Shown: piece after piece, positions 51,857 through 61,872 of the stretch
Position numbering within the stretch: position 1 is the first letter of the stretch
Layout of the letters: each line of letters begins with the position of its first letter
Assembly (NCBI RefSeq): GCF_024701975.1
Contig: NZ_JANLNM010000001.1
Location: 186,001 to 250,000 of the forward strand
From: Variovorax sp. ZS18.2.2
GTDB lineage: Bacteria; Pseudomonadota; Gammaproteobacteria; Burkholderiales; Burkholderiaceae_C
Length of the DNA stretch: 64,000 nt
Direction of reading: 5' to 3'
Notes under the pieces: model-generated
What the model saw: only the letters and a program-made list of their open reading frames with translations
The model's database searches: none
Told to the model about the DNA's origin: nothing
Made by a program: the position numbers and the translations under genes

Positions 51857-52366
51857 ATGAAGACTGCTTCTCTCATTTTCCTGGCCGGTTCATTGTTGGC
51901 TGCCTTGCCGGCGTCCTCGCAGGAGCGCGTGTGGCGCTGCGGCAATGAATACACCAACAACGCCACCATCGCCCAGCAGAAGGGCTGCAAGGTCATGGAG
52001 GGCGGCAACGTTACCGTCGTCCAGGGTGGCGGCGGCACGACGAAGTCGTCGAGCGGCTCCTCGGGCTCTTCCGCCGCGCGCGCACCGGCCGGCAGCCCGC
52101 GCGTCGAAGGCGTCGACCAGCGCGCCCGGGACGGCGAAGCCCGCTCGGTGCTCGAGTCCGAGCTCAAGAAGGCCGAGACCCGCCAGGCCGAGCTGCAGAA
52201 GGAATTCAACAACGGCGAGCCCGAGAAGCAGGGTAGCGAAGGCCGCAACTACCAGAAGTACCTCGATCGCGTGGCCGAAATGAAGGCCGAACTCGCGCGC
52301 AACGAGAGCGACATCGCAGGCATCCGCCGGGAAATCGGCCGGTTGCCGGCCAACAAACCCCAGTAA
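51857..52366 (+). CDS. Exported coiled-coil protein between glnA and ntrB, unknown function
   Basis: This 169-aa protein has a signal peptide (about residues 1-22, ASSQ), a short N-terminal part with VWRCGNEYTNNATIAQQKGC (two Cys, DUF4124-like), a Gly/Ser-rich linker and a charged coiled coil (about 100-169: ELKKAETRQAELQKEFNN). The conserved position in Comamonadaceae suggests envelope work but nothing links it to nitrogen sensing. I chose ATG 51857; an earlier frame lacks a ribosome site. It ends four bases before ntrB. Confidence 0.75.
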   Translation: MKTASLIFLAGSLLAALPASSQERVWRCGNEYTNNATIAQQKGCKVMEGGNVTVVQGGGGTTKSSSGSSGSSAARAPAGSPRVEGVDQRARDGEARSVLESELKKAETRQAELQKEFNNGEPEKQGSEGRNYQKYLDRVAEMKAELARNESDIAGIRREIGRLPANKPQ

Positions 52367-52370
52367 TCAC

Positions 52371-53450
52371 ATGGCATTCGGGAAGAAGGCGGTTGGCGCC
52401 AACACGCGCTTTCAGACCTTCGACCTGCTGTCCACGCTGATCGCCGTGGTCAACAGCGACGGCTCCGTGCTGTTCGCCAATGCAGGCCTCGAAGACGCGC
52501 TGGGCACCTCGCGGCGCACGCTCGAAGGCTCGCAGTTCGGCGCCTGTTTTCACGAGCCGCAGGTGCTGCGCACCGCCATCGACGGCGCCAGCAGCAACGA
52601 CTTCGCCACGCTGCGCTACGAAGCCTTCTTGCGGCGCGTCAACCACGAGCTGATGCCGGTGCAGGTCACGCTCGCGCACGGCGACAAGAAGGGCGAGCTC
52701 ATCATCGAGATGTCGCTGCTCGAACAGCAGGTGCGGCAGGACCGCGAAGAGCGGCTCATCGACCAGGCGCAGGCGAACAAGGAACTCATCCGCAATCTCG
52801 CGCACGAGATCAAGAACCCGCTCGGCGGCATCCGCGGCGCGGCGCAACTGCTGCAGATGGAGGTCGAGTCACGCGACCTCATCGAATACACGCAGGTCAT
52901 CATCCACGAGGCCGACCGGCTGCAGACACTGGTCGACCGCCTGCTGGCACCGCACCGCCGGCCACACGTGGTGGGCGACGTCAACATCCACGAAGTCTGC
53001 GAGCGCGTGCGCTCGGTGATCCTTGCGGAGTTTCCGCGCGACCTGCACATCGAGCGCGACTTCGACGTGTCGATCCCCGAGTTCCGCGGCGATCGCGAGC
53101 AACTCATCCAGGCCACCCTCAACATCGTGCACAACGCCGCGCAGGCCCTCGCGGAGCGCCGCGCGGCCGGCGATGCACAGATCACTTTCAGGACCCGCAT
53201 CGCCCGCCAGGTGATATTCAACAAGCAGTGGTATCGATTGGCATTGGAATTGCATGTCATCGACAATGGACCGGGTGTGCCGGACACGATCAAGGACCGC
53301 ATCTTCTACCCGCTCGTATCGGGCAGGGAAGGCGGAACAGGCCTGGGGCTGACCCTTGCGCAAACTTTTGTGCAACAGCATCACGGCGTGATCGAGTGCG
53401 ACAGCGTCCCGGGCCGGACCGATTTCAAGATACTGATACCGCTGCCCTAG
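52371..53450 (+). CDS. ntrB: Nitrogen sensor histidine kinase NtrB
   Basis: This 359-aa soluble kinase has an N-terminal PAS domain (about 20-115), the H-box RNLAHEIKNPLGGIRGAAQLL-type segment with phospho-acceptor H145, and an HATPase domain with N-box NIVHNAAQAL, G1 DNGPGVP and G2 GREGGTGLGL. NtrB phosphorylates NtrC when PII signals low nitrogen. No membrane helices, as expected. The ntrC gene follows 24 bases downstream. Confidence 0.95.
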   Translation: MAFGKKAVGANTRFQTFDLLSTLIAVVNSDGSVLFANAGLEDALGTSRRTLEGSQFGACFHEPQVLRTAIDGASSNDFATLRYEAFLRRVNHELMPVQVTLAHGDKKGELIIEMSLLEQQVRQDREERLIDQAQANKELIRNLAHEIKNPLGGIRGAAQLLQMEVESRDLIEYTQVIIHEADRLQTLVDRLLAPHRRPHVVGDVNIHEVCERVRSVILAEFPRDLHIERDFDVSIPEFRGDREQLIQATLNIVHNAAQALAERRAAGDAQITFRTRIARQVIFNKQWYRLALELHVIDNGPGVPDTIKDRIFYPLVSGREGGTGLGLTLAQTFVQQHHGVIECDSVPGRTDFKILIPLP

Positions 53451-53474
53451 CGCAGCACGGCAACAAGGAGATGC

Positions 53475-55007
<1,533 letters not shown>

Positions 55008-55017
55008 TGAAGGCCGG

Positions 55018-55038
55018 CCCGAGGCATCGCGCCTCGGG
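55018..55038. terminator. Hairpin between ntrC and the convergent lipoprotein gene
   Basis: CCCGAGGC (55018-55025) pairs with GCCTCGGG (55031-55038) around ATCGC, a perfect 8-bp stem lying between the two convergent stops. T-tracts are weak on both strands (GGTT on +). Confidence 0.5.
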
Positions 55039-55040
55039 GG

Positions 55041-55571
55041 TTATCTGCTTCGTTGACCGAGCGTCAGCGAATCGAGCTGGAACTTCCCGCTCTTGTCCCA
55101 GAGCCAGGTATCGACATAGGTGTGGCCGCCCAGCTTGCCCGGTGAAGGCAACGGGGACGTCGCCTTGATGAGCTCGGCGATCATCGGCGGCACCTCCGGC
55201 GCATGGCTCGGCACGCGGCTGAAGCTCACGTTGGTGACCTTGCCATCCGCATCGATGTCCGTCTCGACCACCACCACGGCGTAGACCAGCGGCGGAATCT
55301 TTCCCTTGTAGATCCGGTTCGCATACGCCTTGTAGATGTGGCGCGCGCCGGTCTTGCGGTAAGCGCGCACTGCGGGCGTCTGCGCGGTGATCAGCCGCAC
55401 CGTCGGCACGTCGCTCTTGCCCGGTGGTGCCGCTTCGTCCGTGGGCGCGGTGGCGCTCTTGCCGTCTTCCGTCTTCTCGGCAGGCTTGAGGATCGAGCAG
55501 GCGCCCAGCGTCAGCGCGATGGCGAAGATCCCAAGGGTGCGGCCGGTCCGCAGAAGCAGGTGCTCGGTCAT
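55041..55571 (-). CDS. Putative lipoprotein with TonB C-terminal-like domain
   Basis: This 176-aa protein has a lipoprotein signal with lipobox LGAC (Cys about residue 25), a charged linker (EKTEDGKSATAPTDE) and a folded domain ending in VVVVETDIDADGKVTNVSFS and PPMIAELIKATSPLPSPGKL, reminiscent of the TonB C-terminal fold (DGKV-x-xV). There is no transmembrane anchor of a real TonB; it may be a periplasmic TonB-C-like domain protein. It starts 13 bases after the xthA stop and is probably in one transcript with it. Confidence 0.68.
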   Translation of the reverse strand: MTEHLLLRTGRTLGIFAIALTLGACSILKPAEKTEDGKSATAPTDEAAPPGKSDVPTVRLITAQTPAVRAYRKTGARHIYKAYANRIYKGKIPPLVYAVVVVETDIDADGKVTNVSFSRVPSHAPEVPPMIAELIKATSPLPSPGKLGGHTYVDTWLWDKSGKFQLDSLTLGQRSR

Positions 55572-55584
55572 CGCGGGCTGGTGC

Positions 55585-56370
55585 TCAGGCGCTCTGATCC
55601 AGGTCGAGCACCACGGGGGCGTGGTCGCTCGGCTTCTCCCATTTGCGCGGCACGCGGTCGATGACGCAGCCCTTCACGCGCGGCACCAGCGGCTCGCTCA
55701 CCAGGATGTGGTCGATGCGCAGGCCCCGGTTCTTCTGGTAGCCGAGCATGCGGTAGTCCCACCACGAATAGCTCTTCTCGGGCTGCTCGAACATGCGGAA
55801 GCTGTCGGTCAGGCCCAGGCCGAGCAGCGCCTTGAAATGATTGCGCTCCTCGGTCGTGTGATGGATCGTTTCCTTCAGGCCCACCGGGTCGAAGCTGTCG
55901 CGGTCTTCGAGCACGATGTTGAAGTCACCCAGCAGCACCAGGTTCGGATGCGCCACGAGCTCCTGGCGCAGCCATTCGCGCAACGCGTCCAGCCACTTCA
56001 TCTTGTATTCGAACTTGTCGGAGCCCGGCGCTTGGCCGTTCACGAAGTAGCCGTTGACCACGCGCAGCGGGCCCGACGGCGTCTCGATGGTGGCGGCGAT
56101 CACGCGCGACTGGTCGTCCGTGAAGCCCTCGATGTTCTTCACCACGTCGCGCACCGGCGCGAGGCTCAGGATGGCGACGCCGTTGTAGGTCTTCTGCCCG
56201 AACACGGCCGCTTCGTAGCCGGCCGACTTGAGCACCTCGAGCGGGAACTTGTCGTCGGTCATCTTGAGCTCTTGCAGGCAGAGCACGTCGACCGGATTGG
56301 CGATCAGCCAGTCGAGCACATGCTGCAGGCGGGCCGTGAGGGAGTTGACGTTCCAGGTGGCAATTTTCAT
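55585..56370 (-). CDS. xthA: Exodeoxyribonuclease III
   Basis: This 261-aa AP endonuclease of base excision repair starts MKIATWNVNSLTARLQHVLD and shows the catalytic LQELK glutamate, the YNGVAIL segment, GDFNI and the C-terminal SDHAPV Asp-His pair. Length matches ExoIII. The ATG at 56370 starts right before WNVNS; longer frames upstream are unsupported. Its neighbour on the same strand is the small lipoprotein gene. Confidence 0.96.
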   Translation of the reverse strand: MKIATWNVNSLTARLQHVLDWLIANPVDVLCLQELKMTDDKFPLEVLKSAGYEAAVFGQKTYNGVAILSLAPVRDVVKNIEGFTDDQSRVIAATIETPSGPLRVVNGYFVNGQAPGSDKFEYKMKWLDALREWLRQELVAHPNLVLLGDFNIVLEDRDSFDPVGLKETIHHTTEERNHFKALLGLGLTDSFRMFEQPEKSYSWWDYRMLGYQKNRGLRIDHILVSEPLVPRVKGCVIDRVPRKWEKPSDHAPVVLDLDQSA

Positions 56371-56592
56371 GGATCGCTGAGTTGTTGGTTTCAATGAGGT
56401 TCGCGGAACGATACGCCGGATCCGCGTAAAGACGCCTGTCCGACGGAACTGCGGGCGCTGTCCCGAACCAGAAATGTACGTTGCCGCACGGGTCGCGCCG
56501 TGTCGGATCACGGCCCAAGCCCATGCAAGCGCTGCTCGCCGCTCCGTTATTACGATAAGTAACCCGATACACGACTCAGCACGGTTCAACGC

Positions 56593-57326
56593 ATGCCAAA
56601 AGGTGTTCCAAATCCGGCCGATACGTACGGCATCTACAGCCGGCCTTGGGGTTTCGAGGTGTCGATCGTCAGGGCCGGCGTGCGGCATCGCGCGGCGTTC
56701 GGCCTGGCCAGCTACGGCGGCATTCCGCAGGCGCTCAGGCATGCACAGCAGTGGCGCGATGCGCTGGTGAAAACCTGCCGCCGGCCACGCGCCGCTCCCG
56801 GGCCGAGAAGATCCGGCCCAACAACAAGACCGGCGTGCCCGGGGTGTTCCCCCTGTTGTCGACCAACGGAAAGATGCTGGGGTGGCTCGCCAGGACCTAC
56901 ATCGCCCACGACCAGATCCTGCGGGCTCTGTTCGTCACCGATGGCCAGGGCGGTGCCGCGCGGTCGATGGCGATCCGGGAGCGCGAGTGGCAGCTGGACC
57001 AGATGTCTGGGCTGGCGAAGGTGCATCCCGCCGAAGAGGCGATCCGGAATGCGCCTGCGCGTCCGACCGCGGCGCTTTTGCCGAAACGCTCGCCATCCGA
57101 GATCGTCCGGAAGAACAACCGCAGCGGCATCCCCGGCGTCACCTTCAAGGCGCCCCGGCGCGAGCATCCGGGCTACTGGATGGCCATCACCTACACCGCT
57201 GGAAAGGGCTCGGTGAGCAAGGCGTTCTCGGTGGCCAAGCATGGCCACGACAAGGCCAGGACGCTCGCCGTCGCGGAACGCCAGCGCCAGTTGAAGCAAA
57301 AGAACCGCGAGGACATCGCGGCTTGA
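56593..57326 (+). pseudogene. AP2-like triple-repeat DNA-binding protein, frameshifted
   Basis: Two overlapping frames make one protein of about 244 residues. The first frame (start 56593) gives the first AP2-like unit: YGIYSRPWGFEVSIVRAG and FGLASYGGIPQALRHAQQWR. Near the A-run at 56770-56773 it leaves register, and the second frame continues with two more units, RPNNKTGVPGVFPLL and RKNNRSGIPGVTFKAP, each ending in a Arg/Gln helix. One added A would restore VKNLPPATRR. AP2 domains bind DNA and occur in phage and mobile-element nucleases, but no nuclease domain is seen here. It is either a broken gene, a sequencing error or a recoded gene. Confidence 0.75.
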
Positions 57327-57363
57327 ACGGAATGCCTCCACGAACGAGGATCGAGGCTTTGCC

Positions 57364-58041
57364 ATGAAAACAATGCAGATCGCAATCTCCGTCGCATCCG
57401 GTGTCGACGTCTCGGCCCTGGCGGTGGCGCCGGCGGATGCCGAAGCCTGCCTCGTGCTGGCGCACGGTGCGGGCGCGGGCATGGCGCATCCGTTCATGAA
57501 CGCCGTCGCCGCGGGCCTTGCAGAGCGGCGCATCGCAACGCTGCGCTATCAGTTCCCGTACATGGAAAAAGGCCTGAAGCGCGTGGACTCGCCGGCGCTC
57601 GCCCACGCCGCCGTGCGAGCGGCCGTTCGATGCGCTTCGCAGCATTTCGATGGCGTTCGCCTGTTCGCCGGTGGCAAGTCATTCGGAGGCCGGATGACGT
57701 CGCAGGCCCAGGCGCTGGAGCCCATGCCGGGCGCTCAGGGCCTGATCTTTTTCGGCTTCCCGCTCCACCCATCGGGCGCCCCTTCCATCGACCGCGCCGC
57801 CCACCTGAGCGAAGTCGAGGTGCCGATGCTGTTCGTGCACGGCACGCGCGACAAGCTCGCCGAGCCCGAGCAGATGCGCCCCGTGCTTCGCGACCCGGGG
57901 TCACTGGCGACGTCGATTGAGATCGAGGACGCCGACCACTCGTTCAGCGTGCCCAAGCGCAGCGGGCGCTCGAACGAGGACGCGCTCGACGAAGCGCTCG
58001 ATGGCCTGGCCGTGTGGACGCAGGCGTGGCGCATCGGCTGA
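57364..58041 (+). CDS. Alpha/beta hydrolase (KANL3/Tex30-type)
   Basis: This 225-aa protein has the alpha/beta hydrolase pattern: LVLAHGAGAGMAHPFMNAVA (oxyanion-forming HGAG), the nucleophile elbow GGKSFGGRM (Ser in GKSFG), the acid-loop LFVHGTRDKLAEPEQM and the final catalytic histidine in DADHSF. It resembles the KANL3/Tex30 and dienelactone hydrolase-related branch. Substrate unknown. It ends four bases before the convergent dehydratase gene. Confidence 0.85.
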   Translation: MKTMQIAISVASGVDVSALAVAPADAEACLVLAHGAGAGMAHPFMNAVAAGLAERRIATLRYQFPYMEKGLKRVDSPALAHAAVRAAVRCASQHFDGVRLFAGGKSFGGRMTSQAQALEPMPGAQGLIFFGFPLHPSGAPSIDRAAHLSEVEVPMLFVHGTRDKLAEPEQMRPVLRDPGSLATSIEIEDADHSFSVPKRSGRSNEDALDEALDGLAVWTQAWRIG

Positions 58042-58045
58042 CCGG

Positions 58046-59212
58046 CTAGCTGGCCAGCGCCCGCATCTCCGCGATCAGATCCGCCTTCCCCTCGAAGCCG
58101 ATGCCCGGCAGCGGCGGCAGCGTGACGTAGCCGTCCTGCACCTTCACGCCATCGGGGAAACCGCCGTAGGGCTGGAAGAGGTCGGGGTAGCTCTCGTTGC
58201 CACCGAGCCCGAGGCCCGCGGCGATGGCCAGCGACATCTGGTGGCCGCCGTGCGGAATGCAGCGCGAAGGCGACCAGCCGTGTTCCTTCAGCATGTCCAG
58301 CGTGCGCAGGTATTCGACGAGGCCGTAGCTCAGCGCGCAGTCGAACTGCAGCCAGTCGCGATCGGGCCGCATGCCGCCGTGGCGGATGAGGTTGCGCGCG
58401 TCCTGCATCGAGAACAGGTTCTCGCCCGTGGCCAGCGGGCCGGCGTACACCTCGCCGAGCTTCGCCTGCAGTTCGTAGTCGAGCGGATCACCGGCTTCCT
58501 CGTACCAGAAGAGCGGGTATTGCGAGAGCGCGCGGCCGTAGTCGATGGCGGTGGACAGGTCGAAGCGGCCGTTGGCGTCCACTGCCAGTTGCTGGCCGGG
58601 GCCGAGGATCTTCAACACCGACTCGATGCGTTCGCAATCTTCGGCGAGCGTGGCGCCGCCGATCTTCATCTTCACGACCGAATAGCCGCGCTCGAGATAG
58701 CTGGTCATCTCGCGCTGCAAGCCTTCGACGCCCTTGCCGGGGTAGTAGTAGCCGCCCGCGGCATACACGAACACGCGCGGGTCGGGCGTGCCGTTGCCGT
58801 AGCGTTCGGCCAGCAGTTGATACAGCGGCTTGCCGGCGATCTTGGCGACCGCGTCCCACACGGCCATGTCGATCGTTCCCACGGCCACCGAGCGCTCGCC
58901 GTGGCCGCCGGGCTTCTCGTTGATCATCATGCGCGCCCAGATCTTGTGGGGGTCGAGGTTCTCGCCGGTCTCGTCGATGAGCGATGAGGGTTCGGCCTCG
59001 AGCAGGCGCGGCAGGAAGCGCTCGCGGATCAGGCCGCCCTGGCCGTAGCGGCCGTTCGAGTTGAAGCCGTAGCCAATGACCGGCTTGCCGTCACGAATCA
59101 CGTCGGTGACCACGGCCACCAGGCTCAGGGTCATCTTCGAGAAGTCGATGTAGGCGTTGCGGATGTCCGACTTGATGGGACGCGTGGATTCGAGGATGTC
59201 GACGATCTTCAT
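58046..59212 (-). CDS. Enolase-superfamily dehydratase, probable D-tartrate dehydratase
   Basis: This 388-aa enzyme is an enolase-superfamily member of the mandelate racemase subgroup. Catalytic lysines lie in VVKMKIGG (K181, K183) and metal ligands in VDANGRFD (D212), WYEEAGD (E238) and TGENLF (E264); a histidine follows at H321 in IPHGGHQMSLA. An additional K100 in NEKPGG matches the Lys of D(-)-tartrate dehydratase (TarD), a 389-aa enzyme whose residues, as I recall them, are shifted by one or two. TarD removes water from D-tartrate to oxaloacetate. A LysR gene starts divergently at 59338 and probably controls it. Confidence 0.82.
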   Translation of the reverse strand: MKIVDILESTRPIKSDIRNAYIDFSKMTLSLVAVVTDVIRDGKPVIGYGFNSNGRYGQGGLIRERFLPRLLEAEPSSLIDETGENLDPHKIWARMMINEKPGGHGERSVAVGTIDMAVWDAVAKIAGKPLYQLLAERYGNGTPDPRVFVYAAGGYYYPGKGVEGLQREMTSYLERGYSVVKMKIGGATLAEDCERIESVLKILGPGQQLAVDANGRFDLSTAIDYGRALSQYPLFWYEEAGDPLDYELQAKLGEVYAGPLATGENLFSMQDARNLIRHGGMRPDRDWLQFDCALSYGLVEYLRTLDMLKEHGWSPSRCIPHGGHQMSLAIAAGLGLGGNESYPDLFQPYGGFPDGVKVQDGYVTLPPLPGIGFEGKADLIAEMRALAS

Positions 59213-59337
59213 GGTGAGGGGTGGGGGAGAATCTCCGCCGTGGTTCAAGGTGCAGTGCAGGAAGGCATGCATCTTTTCCGGCGGCGCTTGCACCGTCCAA
59301 TACTCCAATTGCATACAACTATTCAAACGCGCTGCAC
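59213..59337. promoter_or_regulatory. Divergent control region of the dehydratase and LysR genes
   Basis: This 125-base region between the opposite starts must contain both promoters. TTG-CATA-CAA (59309-59318) is a short inverted repeat with the T-N11-A-like character of LysR sites, near AT-rich sequence. The assignment is tentative. Confidence 0.4.
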
Positions 59338-60261
59338 ATGGGCCCCGGCAACCGACCGCTCGACCTGGAATGGCTGGAAGACTTCCTGTCTCTCGCCGAG
59401 ACCGGCAATTTCTCGCGTGCGGCAGAGGCCCGCTCCATCGCGCAGCCTGCCTTCAGTCGTCACATCCGCGCGCTGGAGGAATGGGTGGGCGTCGACCTGT
59501 TCGACCGCAGCGCACACCCGGTCGCATTGACCGCGGCGGGCAAGCGCTTTCAGCCGCTGTTGCAGGAGCTGCTGGCCGGTCTTCAGGCCGCCCGTACCGA
59601 GGCGCGTGATGCACACGACCTGAACGCGGCGAGCCTGAGCTTCGCGGCCACGCACGTGCTCTCGCTCACCTTCTTCCCGCGCTGGCTGGGCAGCGTGGAG
59701 GCCCGGTTGAGCACGGGGCCGATCCAGACCATCTCCGACAGCTCCCAGTCCTGCGAAGACCTGATGCTGCAGCGCCGCGTGCAGTTCGTGCTGTGCCACG
59801 GCCATGCCGGTGCGCCCGGCCGGCTCGATGAAGCGCAGTACCCGGTTCAGCGCCTGAGCGAAGACGTGCTGGTGCCGGTCGCCGCACCCGGTGCGGACGG
59901 CGCGCCGCAGCATGCGCTGCGTGCAGAGCGTGCGCCTTCGGTGCTGGCGTACAGCGAGGCATCGGGCCTCGGGCGGATCATGCGATCGATCCAGGACAGC
60001 GAGTTCGGCAAGGGCTTCGCGCCGTCGCTCTCGGTGGTCTTCACGGCGCACCATGCCGGGCTGCTCAGGACCATGGCGCTCGACGGCCGCGGCCTCGCGT
60101 GGTTGCCGATGAGCCTGGTGGCGGACGACTTGCGCAGCGGCGCGCTGGTGGATGCCGGCGCGGGCGGCTGGCGGGTGCCGGTGGACATCCGGCTGTACCG
60201 GCAGCTCGCCCCGATGACGCCCGTGGCCGAGGCGCTGTGGGCGCTGGTCGGCAGCGCCTGA
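59338..60261 (+). CDS. LysR-family transcriptional regulator
   Basis: This 307-aa regulator has an N-terminal winged helix-turn-helix (about residues 10-68: LEDFLSLAETGNFSRAAEAR, IAQPAFSRHIRALEEWVGVDLFDR) and a C-terminal substrate-binding domain (about 95-300). I chose ATG 59338, as the conserved helix begins about ten residues later. It is divergent from the dehydratase, the classic layout in which LysR controls its neighbour using the substrate, perhaps tartrate, as co-inducer. Start codons upstream would overlap the shared promoter region. Confidence 0.9.
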   Translation: MGPGNRPLDLEWLEDFLSLAETGNFSRAAEARSIAQPAFSRHIRALEEWVGVDLFDRSAHPVALTAAGKRFQPLLQELLAGLQAARTEARDAHDLNAASLSFAATHVLSLTFFPRWLGSVEARLSTGPIQTISDSSQSCEDLMLQRRVQFVLCHGHAGAPGRLDEAQYPVQRLSEDVLVPVAAPGADGAPQHALRAERAPSVLAYSEASGLGRIMRSIQDSEFGKGFAPSLSVVFTAHHAGLLRTMALDGRGLAWLPMSLVADDLRSGALVDAGAGGWRVPVDIRLYRQLAPMTPVAEALWALVGSA

Positions 60262-60362
60262 TGCGGCGCAACTAGGGGCAATGTCCTGCACGCCGCGTCG
60301 CCGGCGGCTGGCGAGTCGCGCGCCGCGCATCCGGAAACTCGGGTGTTCAACAGGAGATGCCC

Positions 60363-60542
60363 ATGAATTCCAAAGCGCGCCCCCATGAGGAGCCCGAGAT
60401 CACGCAAGAGGAATCCGTGCCGAGCGACGGCCGGGACGCCGAAGGCGAGGAGCTGATGAAGCAGGTGAAGAACCGCAAGCTCCACGACGAAGGCTCGTCG
60501 GAAGAAAAGACACCGGAGAAGTCAGAGAAGGGCAAGTCCTGA
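60363..60542 (+). CDS. Highly charged 59-aa protein, unknown function
   Basis: This 59-aa protein is almost entirely Glu, Lys, Asp and Ser, with no hydrophobic core, and is probably disordered (EEPEITQEESVPS, KQVKNRKLHDEGSSEEK). ATG 60363 has AGGAG exactly six bases upstream, the best ribosome site here, which supports real coding. No family is recognised. It precedes the YbhN-like gene by 43 bases and may share its transcript. Confidence 0.6.
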   Translation: MNSKARPHEEPEITQEESVPSDGRDAEGEELMKQVKNRKLHDEGSSEEKTPEKSEKGKS

Positions 60543-60585
60543 CACCGCAGCGGCATTCCTGAAATCCGGACCGCAAGGCGCGCCC

Positions 60586-61581
60586 ATGAACGGCAACGCA
60601 GCCACCGTTCCCGTCGGAACTTCGCCCGCACCCGCCACGTCACTCTGGCGGCGCAGCCGTCGCTGGGTGCTGCCGCTGGTCGGCATCGCCATCCTCGGCC
60701 TCCTGCTGTCGCATGCGCACAAGGTGGACTGGGCCGGCGCATGGCATGCGCTGCAACGCTATTCCCCCTGGCTGCTGCTCGGCGTGCTGGGGCTCGCCAC
60801 TGCGAGTCACGCGCTGTATGGCTGCTTCGACCTGATCGGCCAGCAGCACACGCGTCATGCATTGCCGCGTTGGCGCACATGGGCGATTGCGGTCACCAGC
60901 TACGCCTTCAATCTGAACCTCGGCTCGCTGGTCGGCGGCATCGCGATGCGTGCGCGCCTGTATGCGCGTGCGGGTCTGGACGAAGCGACGGTGGCACAGA
61001 TCGTCGGGCTCAGTCTGGTCACCAACTGGCTCGGTTATGGGCTGCTGGCGGGTGGCCTGTTCGCGGCGGGTGCCATCGCGCCGCCGAGCCGGGCGCCGAT
61101 CGGTGCCGGTGCGTTGCGCGCGATCGGCGTCGTGATGATCCTGCTGGCCGTGGCGTACGTCGTGGCCTGCGCCGTCCTGCGCGGCCGCGAATGGCGCGTG
61201 AGGAGTCGGCGGCTGAAGCTGCCCACCGGACGGCTTGCCTTGGTGCAGCTCGCGCTGTCGGCCACGAACTGGGCGTTGATGGGTTCCGCGATGTACCTGC
61301 TGCTCGGCCAGCAGGTGCCCTACACGACCACGCTGGGCGTGCTGCTGGCCGCATCGATCGTGGGGGTGATCACACCGATTCCCGCGGGGCTCGGGGTACT
61401 GGAAGCCGTCTATCTCGCGCTGTTGTCAGGCAGCGTGAAGCAGGGCGCATTGATGGGGGCGGTGCTCGCGTATCGGGCGCTCTATTACCTGCTGCCGTTG
61501 GCCGGCGGGATGGTGCTTTACCTGTTTCTGGAGCGCCATGCGGCGGGGCATGCGTCGGAAAGCGAGTTCACAACTCGATGA
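60586..61581 (+). CDS. YbhN/lysylphosphatidylglycerol synthase TM-domain membrane protein
   Basis: This 331-aa polytopic protein belongs to the UPF0104/YbhN family, related to the membrane part of MprF flippases. Features are VTSYAFNLNLGSLVGGIAMRARLYARAG and the C-terminal ITPIPAGLGVLEAVYLALLSG, plus ALMGAVLAYRALYYLLPLAGG. The soluble synthetase domain of MprF is missing. The substrate, possibly a lipid, is unknown. Its end overlaps the convergent 79-aa gene by 14 bases. Confidence 0.85.
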   Translation: MNGNAATVPVGTSPAPATSLWRRSRRWVLPLVGIAILGLLLSHAHKVDWAGAWHALQRYSPWLLLGVLGLATASHALYGCFDLIGQQHTRHALPRWRTWAIAVTSYAFNLNLGSLVGGIAMRARLYARAGLDEATVAQIVGLSLVTNWLGYGLLAGGLFAAGAIAPPSRAPIGAGALRAIGVVMILLAVAYVVACAVLRGREWRVRSRRLKLPTGRLALVQLALSATNWALMGSAMYLLLGQQVPYTTTLGVLLAASIVGVITPIPAGLGVLEAVYLALLSGSVKQGALMGAVLAYRALYYLLPLAGGMVLYLFLERHAAGHASESEFTTR

Positions 61582-61807
61582 ATGCGGACGTGGCCTTGTT
61601 CAGTGCCAGCTTGCCCTTGGCGGTGATCGATTCGACCTGGGCCAGTTGACGTATCGCACGCTCATCCGGCGCACGCTCGGAAGGCGGTATGAAGGCGGTG
61701 ACCAGATCGGCCGCACGCAGCACGCGCAGCCTGTCTATGTCTGCGGGCGTGTGGATGACATAGGGCAATCTCTGCTCGGAGATCACCCGAAGAAACTCCA
61801 TGGACAT
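61568..61807 (-). CDS. Conserved-looking 79-aa protein, unknown function
   Basis: This 79-aa soluble protein has alternating charged and hydrophobic residues (FLRVISEQRLPYVIHTPADIDRL, ERAIRQLAQVESITAKGKLAL). The ATG at 61807 has GGAGA nearby, which favours genuine coding. I do not recognise the family. A 6-bp palindrome (61857-61872) lies in its upstream region and may be an operator. Confidence 0.6.
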   Translation of the reverse strand: MSMEFLRVISEQRLPYVIHTPADIDRLRVLRAADLVTAFIPPSERAPDERAIRQLAQVESITAKGKLALNKATSAFIEL

Positions 61808-61856
61808 GAGCCGTCTCCTTGTCTTTATGGCGGTTCGGACATTTTGCGCACAAACA

Positions 61857-61872
61857 ATTAGCTGTGGCTAAT
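61857..61872. promoter_or_regulatory. Small palindrome upstream of the 79-aa gene
   Basis: ATTAGC (61857-61862) and GCTAAT (61867-61872) form a perfect inverted repeat across TGTG in the 160-base gap 61808-61967. It is AT-rich in a GC-rich genome and could be an operator for the 79-aa gene. Confidence 0.35.

Noticed and set aside
56765..56780. Programmed -1 frameshift in the AP2-like gene
   Set aside because: GTGAAAACC is not a canonical slippery heptamer: re-pairing of the Lys tRNA on GAA would mismatch. A mutation or sequencing error is simpler.
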